Source of the DNA: an uncultured Lachnospiraceae bacterium
Lineage (GTDB): Bacteria > Bacillota > Clostridia > Lachnospirales > Lachnospiraceae
Direction: 5' to 3'
NCBI GenBank assembly: GCA_947567595.1
Contig: CANOMQ010000004.1
Coordinates: 1 to 64,000, forward strand
DNA length: 64,000 nucleotides
Position 1 is the first letter of the stretch; each line of letters starts with the position of its first letter. The notes beneath the pieces are model-generated. The model saw nothing but the letters and a program-made list of their open reading frames with translations. It was not told where the DNA came from and ran no database searches. Shown piece by piece: positions 18,676 to 26,996 of this stretch. Position numbers and translations under genes: made by a program.

Positions 18676-19725
18676 ATGACAAAAATTGATATATTTTCCG
18701 GTTTCTTGGGAGCCGGAAAAACGACGCTGATTAAAAAGCTGCTGCAGGAGGCGCTTGACGCTTCGAAGGTGGTGCTGATTGAGAATGAGTTTGGCGAGAT
18801 TGGCATTGACGGCGGATTTTTAAAGGAGGCAGGCGTTGAGATTAAGGAGATGAACTCCGGGTGTATCTGCTGTTCGCTTGTGGGGGATTTTGGAAGCTCT
18901 TTAAAGGAAGTGATTGAGAAGTACGCGCCGGAGCGGATTTTGATTGAGCCTTCCGGTGTGGGCAAGCTTTCGGACGTCATGCGTGCGGTGCAGAACGTGG
19001 ACACGCAGGCGCAGGTTGAGTTAAACAGCGCGGTTGTGGTTGTGGACGCAAATAAGTGCAAGATGTATGCGAAGAATTTTGGCGAGTTTTTCTTAAACCA
19101 GATTGAGCATGCGGGAACGATTATTTTGAGCAGGACTGCGGATATCAGTGAAAGTAAGCTGAATACGGCGCTCGAGATTATCCGGGAGCACAATGATAAA
19201 GCGACGGTTATCACAACGCCTTGGGAGGAGCTTGACGGGAAGCAAATCCTTGAGACGATTGAGAATGCGAAGGATTTGGAGGCAGAGCTTATGGCGGAGG
19301 TGGCTGCGCTGCATGAGCATGAGCACCATCACGAGCACGAGGAACATCATCATGAGCATGGGGAGCATGAACATGAGCACCACCACGAGCACGGCGAGGA
19401 CTGCACATGTGGCTGCCATGATCACGAACACGACCATCATCACCACGCGGACGAGATTTTTACCAGTTGGGGCTTTGAGACGCCCGCAGCATACACACAG
19501 GCGGAAATTGAGGACATTCTTGAAAAGCTTGACGACGAAAAAACCTACGGCGCAATTCTTCGTGCGAAGGGAATGGTTTCTGCAGGCGACGGCACTTGGG
19601 TGAATTTTGACTATGTTCCGGGCGAGAGCAATGTGCGCAAGGGAACGCCCGAGGTGACGGGAAAGATTTGCGTCATCGGTTCGAAGCTGAATGAGGAGAA
19701 TTTAAAGGCACTGTTTGCAAAATAA
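18676..19725 (+). CDS. G3E family GTPase (CobW/ZNG-like) with His-rich metal-binding loop
   Basis: The 349-residue P-loop GTPase has Walker A GFLGAGKTT (residues 9-17), the family metal motif CICC (C63-x-C65-C66) and a GTP-binding fold typical of CobW/YeiR/HypB relatives. Between the GTPase and C-terminal CobW domain, residues about 213-258 are dominated by His with Glu and the cluster CTCGC, a classic buffer for Zn, Ni or Co. G3E proteins use GTP to insert or deliver metals. AAGGAAGG precedes the ATG, and a putative promoter (TATGAT near 18618) lies upstream. The metal is inferred, with zinc most likely. Confidence 0.92.
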   Translation: MTKIDIFSGFLGAGKTTLIKKLLQEALDASKVVLIENEFGEIGIDGGFLKEAGVEIKEMNSGCICCSLVGDFGSSLKEVIEKYAPERILIEPSGVGKLSDVMRAVQNVDTQAQVELNSAVVVVDANKCKMYAKNFGEFFLNQIEHAGTIILSRTADISESKLNTALEIIREHNDKATVITTPWEELDGKQILETIENAKDLEAELMAEVAALHEHEHHHEHEEHHHEHGEHEHEHHHEHGEDCTCGCHDHEHDHHHHADEIFTSWGFETPAAYTQAEIEDILEKLDDEKTYGAILRAKGMVSAGDGTWVNFDYVPGESNVRKGTPEVTGKICVIGSKLNEENLKALFAK

Positions 19726-19755
19726 ACCTGCAAAATAAAGGAAAAGGAGCCGGTC

Positions 19756-20688
19756 ATGAAATCAGTATATATCATCAATGGATTTTTGGAGAGCGGAAAG
19801 ACGGAATTTATTTCCTTCACGCTGTCACAGCCCTATTTTCAGACAAAGGGTACAACGCTTTTAATCCTTTGCGAGGAAGGGGAAGTGGAGTATGACGACC
19901 TTGTCCTGAAAAAAAGCCATACGGTTGTGGAGCTTGTGGAGGACGAGGCGGATATGACCTCTGCCAAACTGATTGAGCTTGAGAAAAAGCACAAGCCGGA
20001 GCGCATTATCATCGAATACAACGGCATGTGGAATTTCAAGAATTTCAAAATGCCGTGGCACTGGCGGCTGGAACAGCAGATTACCATAATAGACGCGTCC
20101 ACTTTCCAAAATTACTATACAAACATGCGTTCCTTGCTGGCGGAAACGATTCGCAAATCGGAGCTGATTATCTTCAACCGCTGCGACGGCTTAATCGACC
20201 AGTTAGGCAGCTTTAAGCGCAACGTAAAGGCAGTCAACCCGCAGGCGGAAATTATTTTCGAGGACAAGAACGGAGAAGTAAGTCAGATTTTTGAGGAAGA
20301 CTTGCCATATGATTTGAAGGACGAGGAGCTAAAGCTTGACGATTACGGCTATGGGATTTTTTACCTTGACGCGATGGACAATTTGGAGCGGTATCTTGAC
20401 AAGAAGATTACGTTTGTGGCGATGGTGTTAAAGCCCGAAAGCAGCGACGGAACATATTTTGTGCCGGGCAGAATGGCAATGACCTGCTGCGCCGACGATA
20501 TGGCATTTCTAGGGTACGCCTGCAAATATGATAAATGCAGCGAGCTTGAAAATAAGCAGTGGGTAGAAGTTACCGCCACGGTTCATAAGGAATTTTGGAA
20601 GGAGTACAACGGGGAAGGCCCGGTGCTTCATGCGCTAAGCGTTGTGCCTGCGAAGAAGCCAAAGGATGAGATTTTGAATTTTGCGTAA
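19756..20688 (+). CDS. G3E family GTPase with YcgQ/DUF1980-like C-terminal domain
   Basis: The 310-residue second G3E protein is in the same operon, 30 bp downstream of the first. The N-terminal P-loop is GFLESGKTEF (about residues 9-18), but no CxCC motif follows, so its metal handling must differ. The segment EYNGMW and the IIDASTF strand keep the G3E fold. The last 100 residues do not look like the CobW C-terminal domain. They contain FVPGRMAMTCCADDMAFLGY with C244-C245-A-D-D and then WVEVTATV. This resembles the conserved RFxIxCCxxD region at the C-terminus of TIGR03943/DUF1980 (YcgQ), partners of a permease often encoded next to CobW genes. This fusion is an inference from motif similarity. 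Confidence 0.78.
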   Translation: MKSVYIINGFLESGKTEFISFTLSQPYFQTKGTTLLILCEEGEVEYDDLVLKKSHTVVELVEDEADMTSAKLIELEKKHKPERIIIEYNGMWNFKNFKMPWHWRLEQQITIIDASTFQNYYTNMRSLLAETIRKSELIIFNRCDGLIDQLGSFKRNVKAVNPQAEIIFEDKNGEVSQIFEEDLPYDLKDEELKLDDYGYGIFYLDAMDNLERYLDKKITFVAMVLKPESSDGTYFVPGRMAMTCCADDMAFLGYACKYDKCSELENKQWVEVTATVHKEFWKEYNGEGPVLHALSVVPAKKPKDEILNFA

Positions 20689-20708
20689 AAGAGGATTATA
20701 ATGGAATG

Positions 20709-20743
20709 AAAAAAGAAGCTTTCGGTTATGAGAGCTTCTTTTC
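20709..20743 (+). terminator. Bidirectional terminator between the G3E operon and pyrI
   Basis: AAAAGAAGCT (20711-20720) and AGCTTCTTTT (20733-20742) form a 10-bp stem with A and T runs at its two bases. It can end both converging transcripts. Confidence 0.8.
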
Positions 20744-20801
20744 ATATTTTTCTGTTTTGGGAATGCCTCTGGAAATGGGGAATGCCAAAAGAATAGGGCG
20801 G

Positions 20802-21248
20802 CTAAATTCTTAAATTCTTATCCCTGCTCCCATATTTCTCCTCACAATACTTACACCGATAAATTTCCTTCTTCTCATCCGTCAAAATAAAAATATGCGG
20901 AAGCTCCTGCTCAATGGACGTGATACAACGGGGATTTCTGCATTTAATGACATTTTTAATCTCCTTTGGCAGCGTGAGCGGCAGTTTTTCGACAATTTCC
21001 CGGTTTTTGATGACATTGACCGTAATGTTATGGTCAATAAACCCGATAATATCCAAATTCAGGGTATTAATATCACACTCTACCTTTAGAATATCCTTCT
21101 TTCCCATCTTATTACTGCGCGCGTTTTTGATAATGGCAACAGTACAGTCAAGCTTATCCAAGCCCAAATGCTTATAAATACTAAGGCTTTTTCCCGCTTT
21201 GATATGATCCAGCACAAAGCCCTCTTCAATTTGTCCTACATTTAACAT
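20802..21248 (-). CDS. pyrI: Aspartate carbamoyltransferase regulatory chain
   Basis: The 148-residue PyrI is the nucleotide-binding regulatory subunit that gives allosteric control to PyrB. The N-terminal allosteric domain ends before a zinc domain with ligands in CRNPRCI and CKYC (Cys-x4-Cys, then Cys-x2-Cys). The start at 21248 (MLNVGQIEEGF) has GGAGG nine bases upstream on the minus strand; a longer frame to 21296 overlaps pyrB and is unlikely. It is 28 bp downstream of pyrB in one operon. Confidence 0.95.
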   Translation of the reverse strand: MLNVGQIEEGFVLDHIKAGKSLSIYKHLGLDKLDCTVAIIKNARSNKMGKKDILKVECDINTLNLDIIGFIDHNITVNVIKNREIVEKLPLTLPKEIKNVIKCRNPRCITSIEQELPHIFILTDEKKEIYRCKYCEEKYGSRDKNLRI

Positions 21249-21276
21249 AATTTCCAACCTCCAATCTGTTCCAACC

Positions 21277-22194
21277 TTACGCGACGTTAATCTCAAGCAG
21301 TGTCAGCAAAAGCGCCATCCGCACATAAACGCCGTACTGCACCTGACGGAAATAAACGGCTCTCGGATCGCTGTCCACCTCAACGGAAATTTCGTTGACG
21401 CGGGGGAGCGGGTGGAGCACAATCATATCCTTTTTGGCAAGCTCCATCTTTTCCATATCAAGAATATAGTAATCCTTCAACCGTACATAGTCCTCCTCGT
21501 TAAAGAAGCGTTCCTTCTGTACGCGCGTCATGTAAAGGATGTCAAGCGTTGGCATGACGTCCTCAAGCTTTCGGACTTCCTGAAACGGGATGTTATTCTC
21601 CCGCAGCATTTCGATGATATAATCGGGAATGGTGAGCTCTTCGGGTGAGATAAAAACGAAATTGATATTTTTATAACGTACAAGTGCGTTGATAAGAGAA
21701 TGGACGGTACGACCGAATTTTAAATCGCCGCAAAGACCAATCGTGAAATTGTCAAGCCTGCCTTTGATGGCACGAATGGTCAGAAGGTCGGTGAGCGTCT
21801 GCGTGGGGTGCTGGTGCCCGCCGTCGCCTGCGTTGATTACCGGAATTGTGGAGTGTGTTGCAGCTACCATTGGGGCGCCTTCTTTGGGATGACGCATCGC
21901 ACAGATGTCCGCAAAGCAGGAAATCACGCGGATGGTATCGGAAACGCTCTCACCTTTTGCGGCAGAGGAGCTTCCGGCGTCAGAAAAACCAATGACGCTT
22001 CCGCCAAGATTCAACATCGCGGTCTCAAAGCTTAAACGGGTGCGTGTGCTCGGTTCATAAAAACAGGTGGCAAGTTTTTTCCCCTCACAGCAGTGGGAAT
22101 ATTTTTCGGGATTTTTTTCGATGTCCTCCGCCAGAACAAACAGCTTCTCAAGCTCCTCCACCGAGAAATCCAAGGGTCGCATTAAATGTCTCAT
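21277..22194 (-). CDS. pyrB: Aspartate carbamoyltransferase catalytic chain
   Basis: The 305-residue ATCase catalyses carbamoyl phosphate plus L-aspartate to N-carbamoyl-aspartate, the first committed step of pyrimidine synthesis. The carbamoyl-phosphate motif [13 protein letters not shown] is intact, as are the [12 protein letters not shown] and [10 protein letters not shown] motifs. I chose the start at 22194 ([11 protein letters not shown]) because GGAGGATTTT precedes it. It is co-transcribed with pyrI, giving a class B-type enzyme with regulatory subunits. A SigA promoter with an overlapping palindrome lies upstream. Confidence 0.97.
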   Translation of the reverse strand: MRHLMRPLDFSVEELEKLFVLAEDIEKNPEKYSHCCEGKKLATCFYEPSTRTRLSFETAMLNLGGSVIGFSDAGSSSAAKGESVSDTIRVISCFADICAMRHPKEGAPMVAATHSTIPVINAGDGGHQHPTQTLTDLLTIRAIKGRLDNFTIGLCGDLKFGRTVHSLINALVRYKNINFVFISPEELTIPDYIIEMLRENNIPFQEVRKLEDVMPTLDILYMTRVQKERFFNEEDYVRLKDYYILDMEKMELAKKDMIVLHPLPRVNEISVEVDSDPRAVYFRQVQYGVYVRMALLLTLLEINVA

Positions 22195-22235
22195 AAAATC
22201 CTCCATTTTGATTATCGTTTACAAATTGATGTAGG

Positions 22236-22252
22236 AGTGTACTTTGTACACT
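22236..22252 (-). promoter_or_regulatory. Palindromic operator candidate at the pyrBI start site
   Basis: A perfect 7-bp inverted repeat, AGTGTAC and GTACACT around three bases, begins seven bases after the -10 box. It would cover the transcription start, a repressor position. I see no PyrR-type attenuator in the short leader. Confidence 0.55.
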
Positions 22253-22258
22253 TTTGTT

Positions 22259-22287
22259 ATCATAGCAGATTGAAATATCGGATTCAA
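22259..22287 (-). promoter_or_regulatory. SigA promoter of pyrBI
   Basis: On the minus strand TTGAAT (22287-22282), a 17-bp spacer and TATGAT (22264-22259) give a good SigA promoter, 65 bp upstream of the pyrB start codon. Confidence 0.75.
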
Positions 22288-22324
22288 GATTTATTTTGGA
22301 GAAATCAAAAAAAGCATGTAAAAA

Positions 22325-22353
22325 TTGAACAAATTTTGTATTTTATATACAAT
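22325..22353 (+). promoter_or_regulatory. SigA promoter of the PH-like/carboxypeptidase pair
   Basis: TTGAAC (22325-22330), a 17-bp spacer and TACAAT (22348-22353) sit in an AT-rich region about 95 bp upstream of the start codon. Confidence 0.5.
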
Positions 22354-22448
22354 ATTTACGAATTTTATGATATTATGTCAATATAGCCTTTTTTTGCAGG
22401 CGAAATCATATCATGTAACAGGGGATGAAACAGAAGGAGGAACAAATC

Positions 22449-22820
22449 ATGGAATTTCGGGAGAGAAAACGCTGGGTATTTTTGGGACTGCCGTTTACGT
22501 TTACGGTATACACGGTGAAAGAAGATGTCATCACGGTCAACACGGGATTTTTGAATAGGGAAGAAAACGACTGCTATATGTACAAGGTACAGGATGTGAC
22601 ACTAAAAAGCTCGTTATTTGAACGAATGTTCGGGCTTGGCACGGTGGTGTGCTATACGGGCGATACGACAAGCCCGCAGTTGATTATTGAACATATTAAA
22701 AATGCGAAAAGCATTAAGGAATTTATATTAGAGCAGTCAGAGATTGCAAGAAGAAAGCGCCGCACTATGAATACACTTGATATCGGAGCAGGTGAGTATG
22801 ACGACATTGACGGTGAATGA
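22449..22820 (+). CDS. Small bacterial PH-like (YdbS/DUF304-type) protein
   Basis: The 123-residue protein resembles bacterial pleckstrin-homology (bPH_2) domains: TVYTVKEDVITVNTGFLNRE, then YMYKVQDVTLKSSLFERMFG and GLGTVVCYT match the typical strand pattern with the iqdV-like signature. Unlike YdbS/YdbT it has no membrane segment. AAGGAGG lies before the ATG at 22449. Its 3' end overlaps the carboxypeptidase start by 23 bp, so the two are translationally coupled. Function is unknown; a membrane-proximal adaptor is a guess. Confidence 0.7.
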   Translation: MEFRERKRWVFLGLPFTFTVYTVKEDVITVNTGFLNREENDCYMYKVQDVTLKSSLFERMFGLGTVVCYTGDTTSPQLIIEHIKNAKSIKEFILEQSEIARRKRRTMNTLDIGAGEYDDIDGE

Positions 22821-24138
22821 TTTTGAGGGGGATAACAGGGCGGCTGCCCTGAGGGTGCTTGATTCCATAGAAGAGACAGCGTATGACTACACGGCGCAGG
22901 AGGAGGAGCGGGCGAGAAGGCGCAGGGAACGAATTAACCAAATGAAGCGTCAGAAGGAAAAGCAGCTTCGAATGCGCAGGCTTGCGGCTCCGGTTGCGCT
23001 TGCGGCAGTGGCTTGTATTGTGTTACTTATGGTGGGTGTAAAAGCAATATGGGGAAAGCATACGGCGCAGACGAAACAGACAGCACAAACGGCACAAAAT
23101 CAAAGTCCGCCAGTGGAGCAGATTTTGGAAACAGGGCAGGAAGCAGGGCAAAAACAGGACACGGAGGCAAAAACAGATAATGGAAAAGCAAAAGTGCCTG
23201 TGCCGGAGGCAGACATAAGCCTTGCATGCGCGGACATCACGGCGGTTTTTTCGGGCATACAGGAAAATCAGCTTGCATTTATTATGGAAGCGGAGGAATT
23301 GCAGACGCTTGGCGGAAAAAATGACGCGCCCGTGCTCTTTGCGCAGGCGGACGAAAATACGATTGGCACGGTCGGCGACTGTGTCAGCGAAAATGTGATT
23401 TTCATTGATGTGGAGGGCAGTCATATCCTTGCGCAGAAGGACGCGCATACGCGAATCAGCCCCGCTTCCATGACAAAAATCCTGACCGTGCTTGTGGCGG
23501 CGGAGCATATCACAAATGCCGATGATACCTTTGAGATTACAAGGGATATCACGGATTACAGCTTTTCGCACAAGTGCAGCAATGTCGGGTTCGAGGTCGG
23601 GGAGCGTGTCACGGTAAGGGATTTGTTTTACGGAACCATTCTTCCGTCCGGAGCGGATGCGGCGGTGGGACTTGCAAAGTACGTGTCGGGCTCGCAGGAG
23701 GAATTTGTGGGGCTGATGAACGAAAAGCTTGCGGAGCTTGGTCTTTCGGAAACGACACATTTTACAAACTGTGTCGGTGTTTATGAGGACGACCATTACA
23801 GCACCGCCTATGATATGGCGGTCATCATGAAGGCGGCATACGACAATCCGTTCTGCCGGGAGGTGCTCTCAAGGCACATGTACACGACATCGCCGACAGA
23901 ACAGCATCCGGACGGAATCCCGCTCTCCAATCTGTTCCTTCGAAGAATTGAGGACAGAGATACGCACGGCGAGGTGCTTTGCGCAAAGACCGGATATGTG
24001 GACCAGTCGGGAAGCTGTGCGGCAAGCTTAAGTATCGGAAACGACGGAAAGCGTTATATCTGCGTGAGCGCGCATTCTACAAGCAGTTGGCGCTGTATCA
24101 GGGATCATGTGGCATTTTATCAGTATTTCCTGCCCTAA
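22798..24138 (+). CDS. D-alanyl-D-alanine carboxypeptidase (DacF-like PBP)
   Basis: The 446-residue S11-family low-molecular-weight penicillin-binding protein removes the terminal D-Ala of peptidoglycan stem peptides. The SxxK motif is SMTK in ISPASMTKIL and KTG is in CAKTGYVDQSG. The SxN position reads SGA (LPSGADAAVGL), so the usual Asn is Ala. It has a highly charged cytoplasmic N-terminal tail of about 65 residues (RRRERINQMKRQKEKQLRMR) before one membrane segment (residues about 67-90), then a Q/T-rich linker. It thus faces outside as a type II membrane protein, not as a signal-peptide-processed one. The start at 22798 overlaps the PH-like gene. Confidence 0.9.
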   Translation: MTTLTVNDFEGDNRAAALRVLDSIEETAYDYTAQEEERARRRRERINQMKRQKEKQLRMRRLAAPVALAAVACIVLLMVGVKAIWGKHTAQTKQTAQTAQNQSPPVEQILETGQEAGQKQDTEAKTDNGKAKVPVPEADISLACADITAVFSGIQENQLAFIMEAEELQTLGGKNDAPVLFAQADENTIGTVGDCVSENVIFIDVEGSHILAQKDAHTRISPASMTKILTVLVAAEHITNADDTFEITRDITDYSFSHKCSNVGFEVGERVTVRDLFYGTILPSGADAAVGLAKYVSGSQEEFVGLMNEKLAELGLSETTHFTNCVGVYEDDHYSTAYDMAVIMKAAYDNPFCREVLSRHMYTTSPTEQHPDGIPLSNLFLRRIEDRDTHGEVLCAKTGYVDQSGSCAASLSIGNDGKRYICVSAHSTSSWRCIRDHVAFYQYFLP

Positions 24139-24181
24139 GGGCTTCCTTAAGGGATTCCCTAAGGGTTGCCTTGAGGCTTGG
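24134..24181. repeat. Four-unit 12-bp degenerate tandem repeat at a convergent gene end
   Basis: Units CCTAAGGGCTTC, CTTAAGGGATTC, CCTAAGGGTTGC and CTTGAGGCTTGG follow each other exactly in register. They span the stop of the carboxypeptidase gene and the last seven codons of the convergent membrane gene. They may also form alternative stems (TTAAGGG/CCCTAA). Confidence 0.6.
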
Positions 24182-24590
24182 TGAGGACATGCTCATACAA
24201 CAAGCCTGCCATCGACCAAAAGGGCAAAAAATCAAGGCGGATCAGCCCGTGGACATGCCAGCGGTGGCGTCCGTAATTCCACGGGCAGACTGCGCGCTTT
24301 GCCAAAAGCGTTCCGCTGATAAACTCTGCGGCAAAGATGGAGGCGGCATAAAACAGGGCGCGAAACGGGAGTGATAATTTTTTCACAAGGAAGAACACAG
24401 GCTGGAAAAAGGCGGCGCTTCCGTAGATGGGAAACATATAGAGGGAGGTCTGCCCCATAAGCTGCAATTCGCGGCGGCGAAGGGAGCCGACTGCGGTAAA
24501 TATGATTTCCATACACCAGCCGATAACGCCGCATTTGATGAAGTTGTGAAATAAATTAAAAAAAGGTAAGGGATAAACTTTTTTCTTCAT
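24159..24590 (-). CDS. Putative ABC-transporter-type integral membrane protein (CmpB/PF06541-like)
   Basis: The 143-residue protein has about four hydrophobic segments. The sequence CGVIGWCMEIIF at the first segment, the mid FPIYGSAAFF motif and the C-terminal PWNYG segment are hallmarks of the small CmpB-like family (PF06541, annotated as putative ABC transporter type IV). Biochemical function is unknown. Its own ribosome binding site is weak. A tiny frame ATG CTT TTG GCA TGA overlaps the start as ATGA and may couple translation. It lies 64 bp downstream of the DUF5050 gene, probably in one operon. Confidence 0.72.
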   Translation of the reverse strand: MKKKVYPLPFFNLFHNFIKCGVIGWCMEIIFTAVGSLRRRELQLMGQTSLYMFPIYGSAAFFQPVFFLVKKLSLPFRALFYAASIFAAEFISGTLLAKRAVCPWNYGRHRWHVHGLIRLDFLPFWSMAGLLYEHVLTKPQGNP

Positions 24591-24654
24591 GCCAAAAGCA
24601 TAACCGGTTATCCCTTGCCTTATTCATTTTCTGATGTAAAATTTTGGTAGTTGC

Positions 24655-25695
24655 TTATTTGTTTGCTTTATTGATTTCTTCCAGTGCAACCCGCGACGCC
24701 TCGTCAAAGGTCGTGACGTTGATTGGACCGGACGTAGAGGTCTTATACACAGGCGTTGTGCTTCCAAAGCCCGTAAAATACACATATCCTGACGTGGTGT
24801 TAATGTTTGAGTGCGCACCGTCCCTTACCACCGCCATGTCGGAGCCGTCGCGCCGGATACGCTTTAGCTGCGGCGTTTTCCCGGACGTCTGATAGTAAAT
24901 GTAGCTGTCGGAGAGGTTGATCAAATCCGTTCTGTCGCTGTCAAGCAAAGTCTTTTCACCCGTTGTAATGTTGAGCTTTACAAGGGCGTAATCATCATGA
25001 ATGTCTATTCCGTATACGGTCGTTCCCTCGATAATCGGCATGTAAATGTCTTCCGTGAGCACCTGCCTTGAAGCCTGCGTGGTCAGATTGTAAGCCATCA
25101 GGTGCAGATTGTCCTCGTTGTTGATGTAATAAAAGGTTCCGTCCTGCACGCTGACGGGAAGAATGTCAAGCTGTAGAAGCGTTTGGGCATTTTCGCCGTC
25201 AATGCCGATGCTCTTTAGGGAAATTTCGTCGTCCGAGCTTGTGTAATAGACGGTGTTGTCCGCCAAAATGACGTACTTGCCAAGCACACGGTCAAGGCAG
25301 ACAACGTCCTTTGGCCTGTCTTTTTTCACACGGTAGATACCGGTGGTGCTGATTAGGAAGCCAAGTCCGGCGCTTCCCCCGGAGCCGCCCTGATAGTAGT
25401 ACAGGTAATTTCCGTCCGCGTTAATGCTTGCCACCTGCGTGGTAATCAGCTTCTTCATTTCCGATTCGTCGGGACGCATACGATAAAGCGAATTGCCGTC
25501 GTACGGATTGGAGAAGTAGACATATCCGTCGCTTTCGCAGAACAGACCGCCGTTGTATAAATTCCCGGAGGTGTTTCCGATTGTGCCGGGCGGATTTTCC
25601 GGAACCCGTTTTGCAAGGTTTGTAAACACAAATAATCCCGCGCAAATCAAGATGGCAATCAGCGCGCAGAGGATTGCAATCAATTTTTTCTTCAT
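24655..25695 (-). CDS. DUF5050 domain-containing exported protein
   Basis: The 346-residue protein has an N-terminal signal anchor (KKKLIAILCALIAILICAGL). The rest is a repeat of about 40-residue blades such as GGLFCESDGYVYFSNPYDGN, NTVYYTSSDDEISLKSIG and TSGYVYFTGFG, predicting a beta-propeller of the DUF5050/TolB-like kind. Propellers of this type usually bind proteins or carbohydrates at the cell surface. The role here is unknown. GGGGGA precedes the ATG and a clear SigA promoter lies upstream. Divergent from pheA. Confidence 0.82.
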   Translation of the reverse strand: MKKKLIAILCALIAILICAGLFVFTNLAKRVPENPPGTIGNTSGNLYNGGLFCESDGYVYFSNPYDGNSLYRMRPDESEMKKLITTQVASINADGNYLYYYQGGSGGSAGLGFLISTTGIYRVKKDRPKDVVCLDRVLGKYVILADNTVYYTSSDDEISLKSIGIDGENAQTLLQLDILPVSVQDGTFYYINNEDNLHLMAYNLTTQASRQVLTEDIYMPIIEGTTVYGIDIHDDYALVKLNITTGEKTLLDSDRTDLINLSDSYIYYQTSGKTPQLKRIRRDGSDMAVVRDGAHSNINTTSGYVYFTGFGSTTPVYKTSTSGPINVTTFDEASRVALEEINKANK

Positions 25696-25732
25696 TTGTC
25701 AGTTCCCCCTTAAAAAATCTTTGATACCTCCT

Positions 25733-25761
25733 ATTATAATGAATTTGTAACAAAATGAAAA
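25733..25761 (-). promoter_or_regulatory. SigA promoter of the DUF5050 operon
   Basis: On the minus strand TTTTCA (25761-25756), a 17-bp spacer and a consensus -10 TATAAT (25738-25733) precede the gene. Confidence 0.65.
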
Positions 25762-25790
25762 GAATTTGAGAAGAAATTGTTATTATTTTT

Positions 25791-25818
25791 TTACAAAACG
25801 AAATTGGTGTGATATACT
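25791..25818 (+). promoter_or_regulatory. SigA promoter of pheA
   Basis: TTACAA (25791-25796), a 16-bp spacer and TATACT (25813-25818) lie 37 bp before the start. No T-box or attenuator fits in this short leader. Confidence 0.65.
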
Positions 25819-25855
25819 AAAACAAAAATAAACAGATATGGGGGGATAACGTCAT

Positions 25856-26980
25856 ATGGATTTATTGTTGCTTCGGAAAACGCTTGACGAGATTGACCAG
25901 AATATCGTGGTGCTTTATGAAAAGAGAATGGACGTCTGCGCACAGGTGGCGGAATTTAAAATAGAGAATGGAAAACGTGTGTTTGATAAGGAGCGGGAGC
26001 AGCAGAAGCTTGACAGTGTGAGCGCGCTTACCCACAATGCGTTTAACGCGCGCGGCGTGCGGGATTTGTTTGAGCAGATAATGGCAATCAGCAGAAGGCT
26101 CCAGTATCAGATGATTGCGGAGCATACCGGCGGCGGACGCCTTTCCTTTACGGAGCTAGAGGCGCTTGACACCCAGAAATGCCGTGTGGTCTTTCAGGGC
26201 GCGGAGGGTGCATACTCGCAGATGGCAATGGTAAAATATTTCGGGGAAGCCGTGGAAAGCTTCCATGTGGACACGTTTCGCGACGCAATGCTTGCAATCG
26301 ACGAGGGCAGTGCCGATTTTGCCGTGCTTCCGATTGAAAACTCGTCGGCGGGCATTGTCAGTGAGATTTATGACCTCTTGGTGGAGTTTGAAAACTACAT
26401 TGTCGGGGAGCAGATTATCGAAATCGAGCACTGTGTCATGGCGCTTCCGGGGACAAGGCTTTCGGATATTCGGACGGTCTACTCCCACCCGCAGTCGCTT
26501 ATGCAGAGCTCGCATTACCTTGCGGAAAAAGGCTGGCAGCAAATCAGCATGAAAAATAATGCGTTTGCGGCAAAAAAAGTGGCGCAGGATAACGAACGGA
26601 CACAGGCGGCGGTTGCAGGCGAAGGGGCGGCGGCAATCTACGGGCTGGAAATCCTTGAGCGGGGCGTGAACAATGCAAAGGGCAATTCGACGCGCTTTAT
26701 TATCGTGACAAACCAAAAGGTATTCGCAAAGGAGGCTTCCAAAATCAGCCTTTGCTTTGAGTTAAACCATGAGAGTGGTGCGCTCTATCATGCGCTTTCC
26801 CATATGATGTACAACGGTCTGAATGTGACAAAGGTGGAGTCGAGACCGATTTTCGGGAGAAACTGGGAGTATCGGTTTTTCCTTGATTTTGAGGGGAATC
26901 TCAGGGACAGCGCGGTCAAGAATGCACTCAGGGGACTTCGGGAGGAAACACACAATATGAAAATACTCGGAAACTATTGA
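25856..26980 (+). CDS. pheA: Bifunctional chorismate mutase/prephenate dehydratase
   Basis: The 374-residue P-protein converts chorismate to prephenate and then phenylpyruvate for phenylalanine synthesis. The N-terminal AroQ mutase domain (residues 1-85) has the LDEIDQNIVVLYEKRM helix and KIENGKRVFDKERE. The dehydratase domain begins VVFQGAEGAYSQMA and includes NSTRFIIV. The C-terminal ACT domain (about 290-374) contains ALYHALSHM and the VESRPI motif that senses phenylalanine. GGGGGAT precedes the ATG. It is 16 bp upstream of ppx. Confidence 0.97.
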   Translation: MDLLLLRKTLDEIDQNIVVLYEKRMDVCAQVAEFKIENGKRVFDKEREQQKLDSVSALTHNAFNARGVRDLFEQIMAISRRLQYQMIAEHTGGGRLSFTELEALDTQKCRVVFQGAEGAYSQMAMVKYFGEAVESFHVDTFRDAMLAIDEGSADFAVLPIENSSAGIVSEIYDLLVEFENYIVGEQIIEIEHCVMALPGTRLSDIRTVYSHPQSLMQSSHYLAEKGWQQISMKNNAFAAKKVAQDNERTQAAVAGEGAAAIYGLEILERGVNNAKGNSTRFIIVTNQKVFAKEASKISLCFELNHESGALYHALSHMMYNGLNVTKVESRPIFGRNWEYRFFLDFEGNLRDSAVKNALRGLREETHNMKILGNY

Positions 26981-26996
26981 GAAATGGGGGATTGCT

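Noticed and set aside
19093-19603. Long frames on both strands over the His-rich GTPase region
   Set aside because: They result from the repetitive His/Glu codons of the real gene; their products are Met/Val- or Arg/Thr-biased low-complexity strings.
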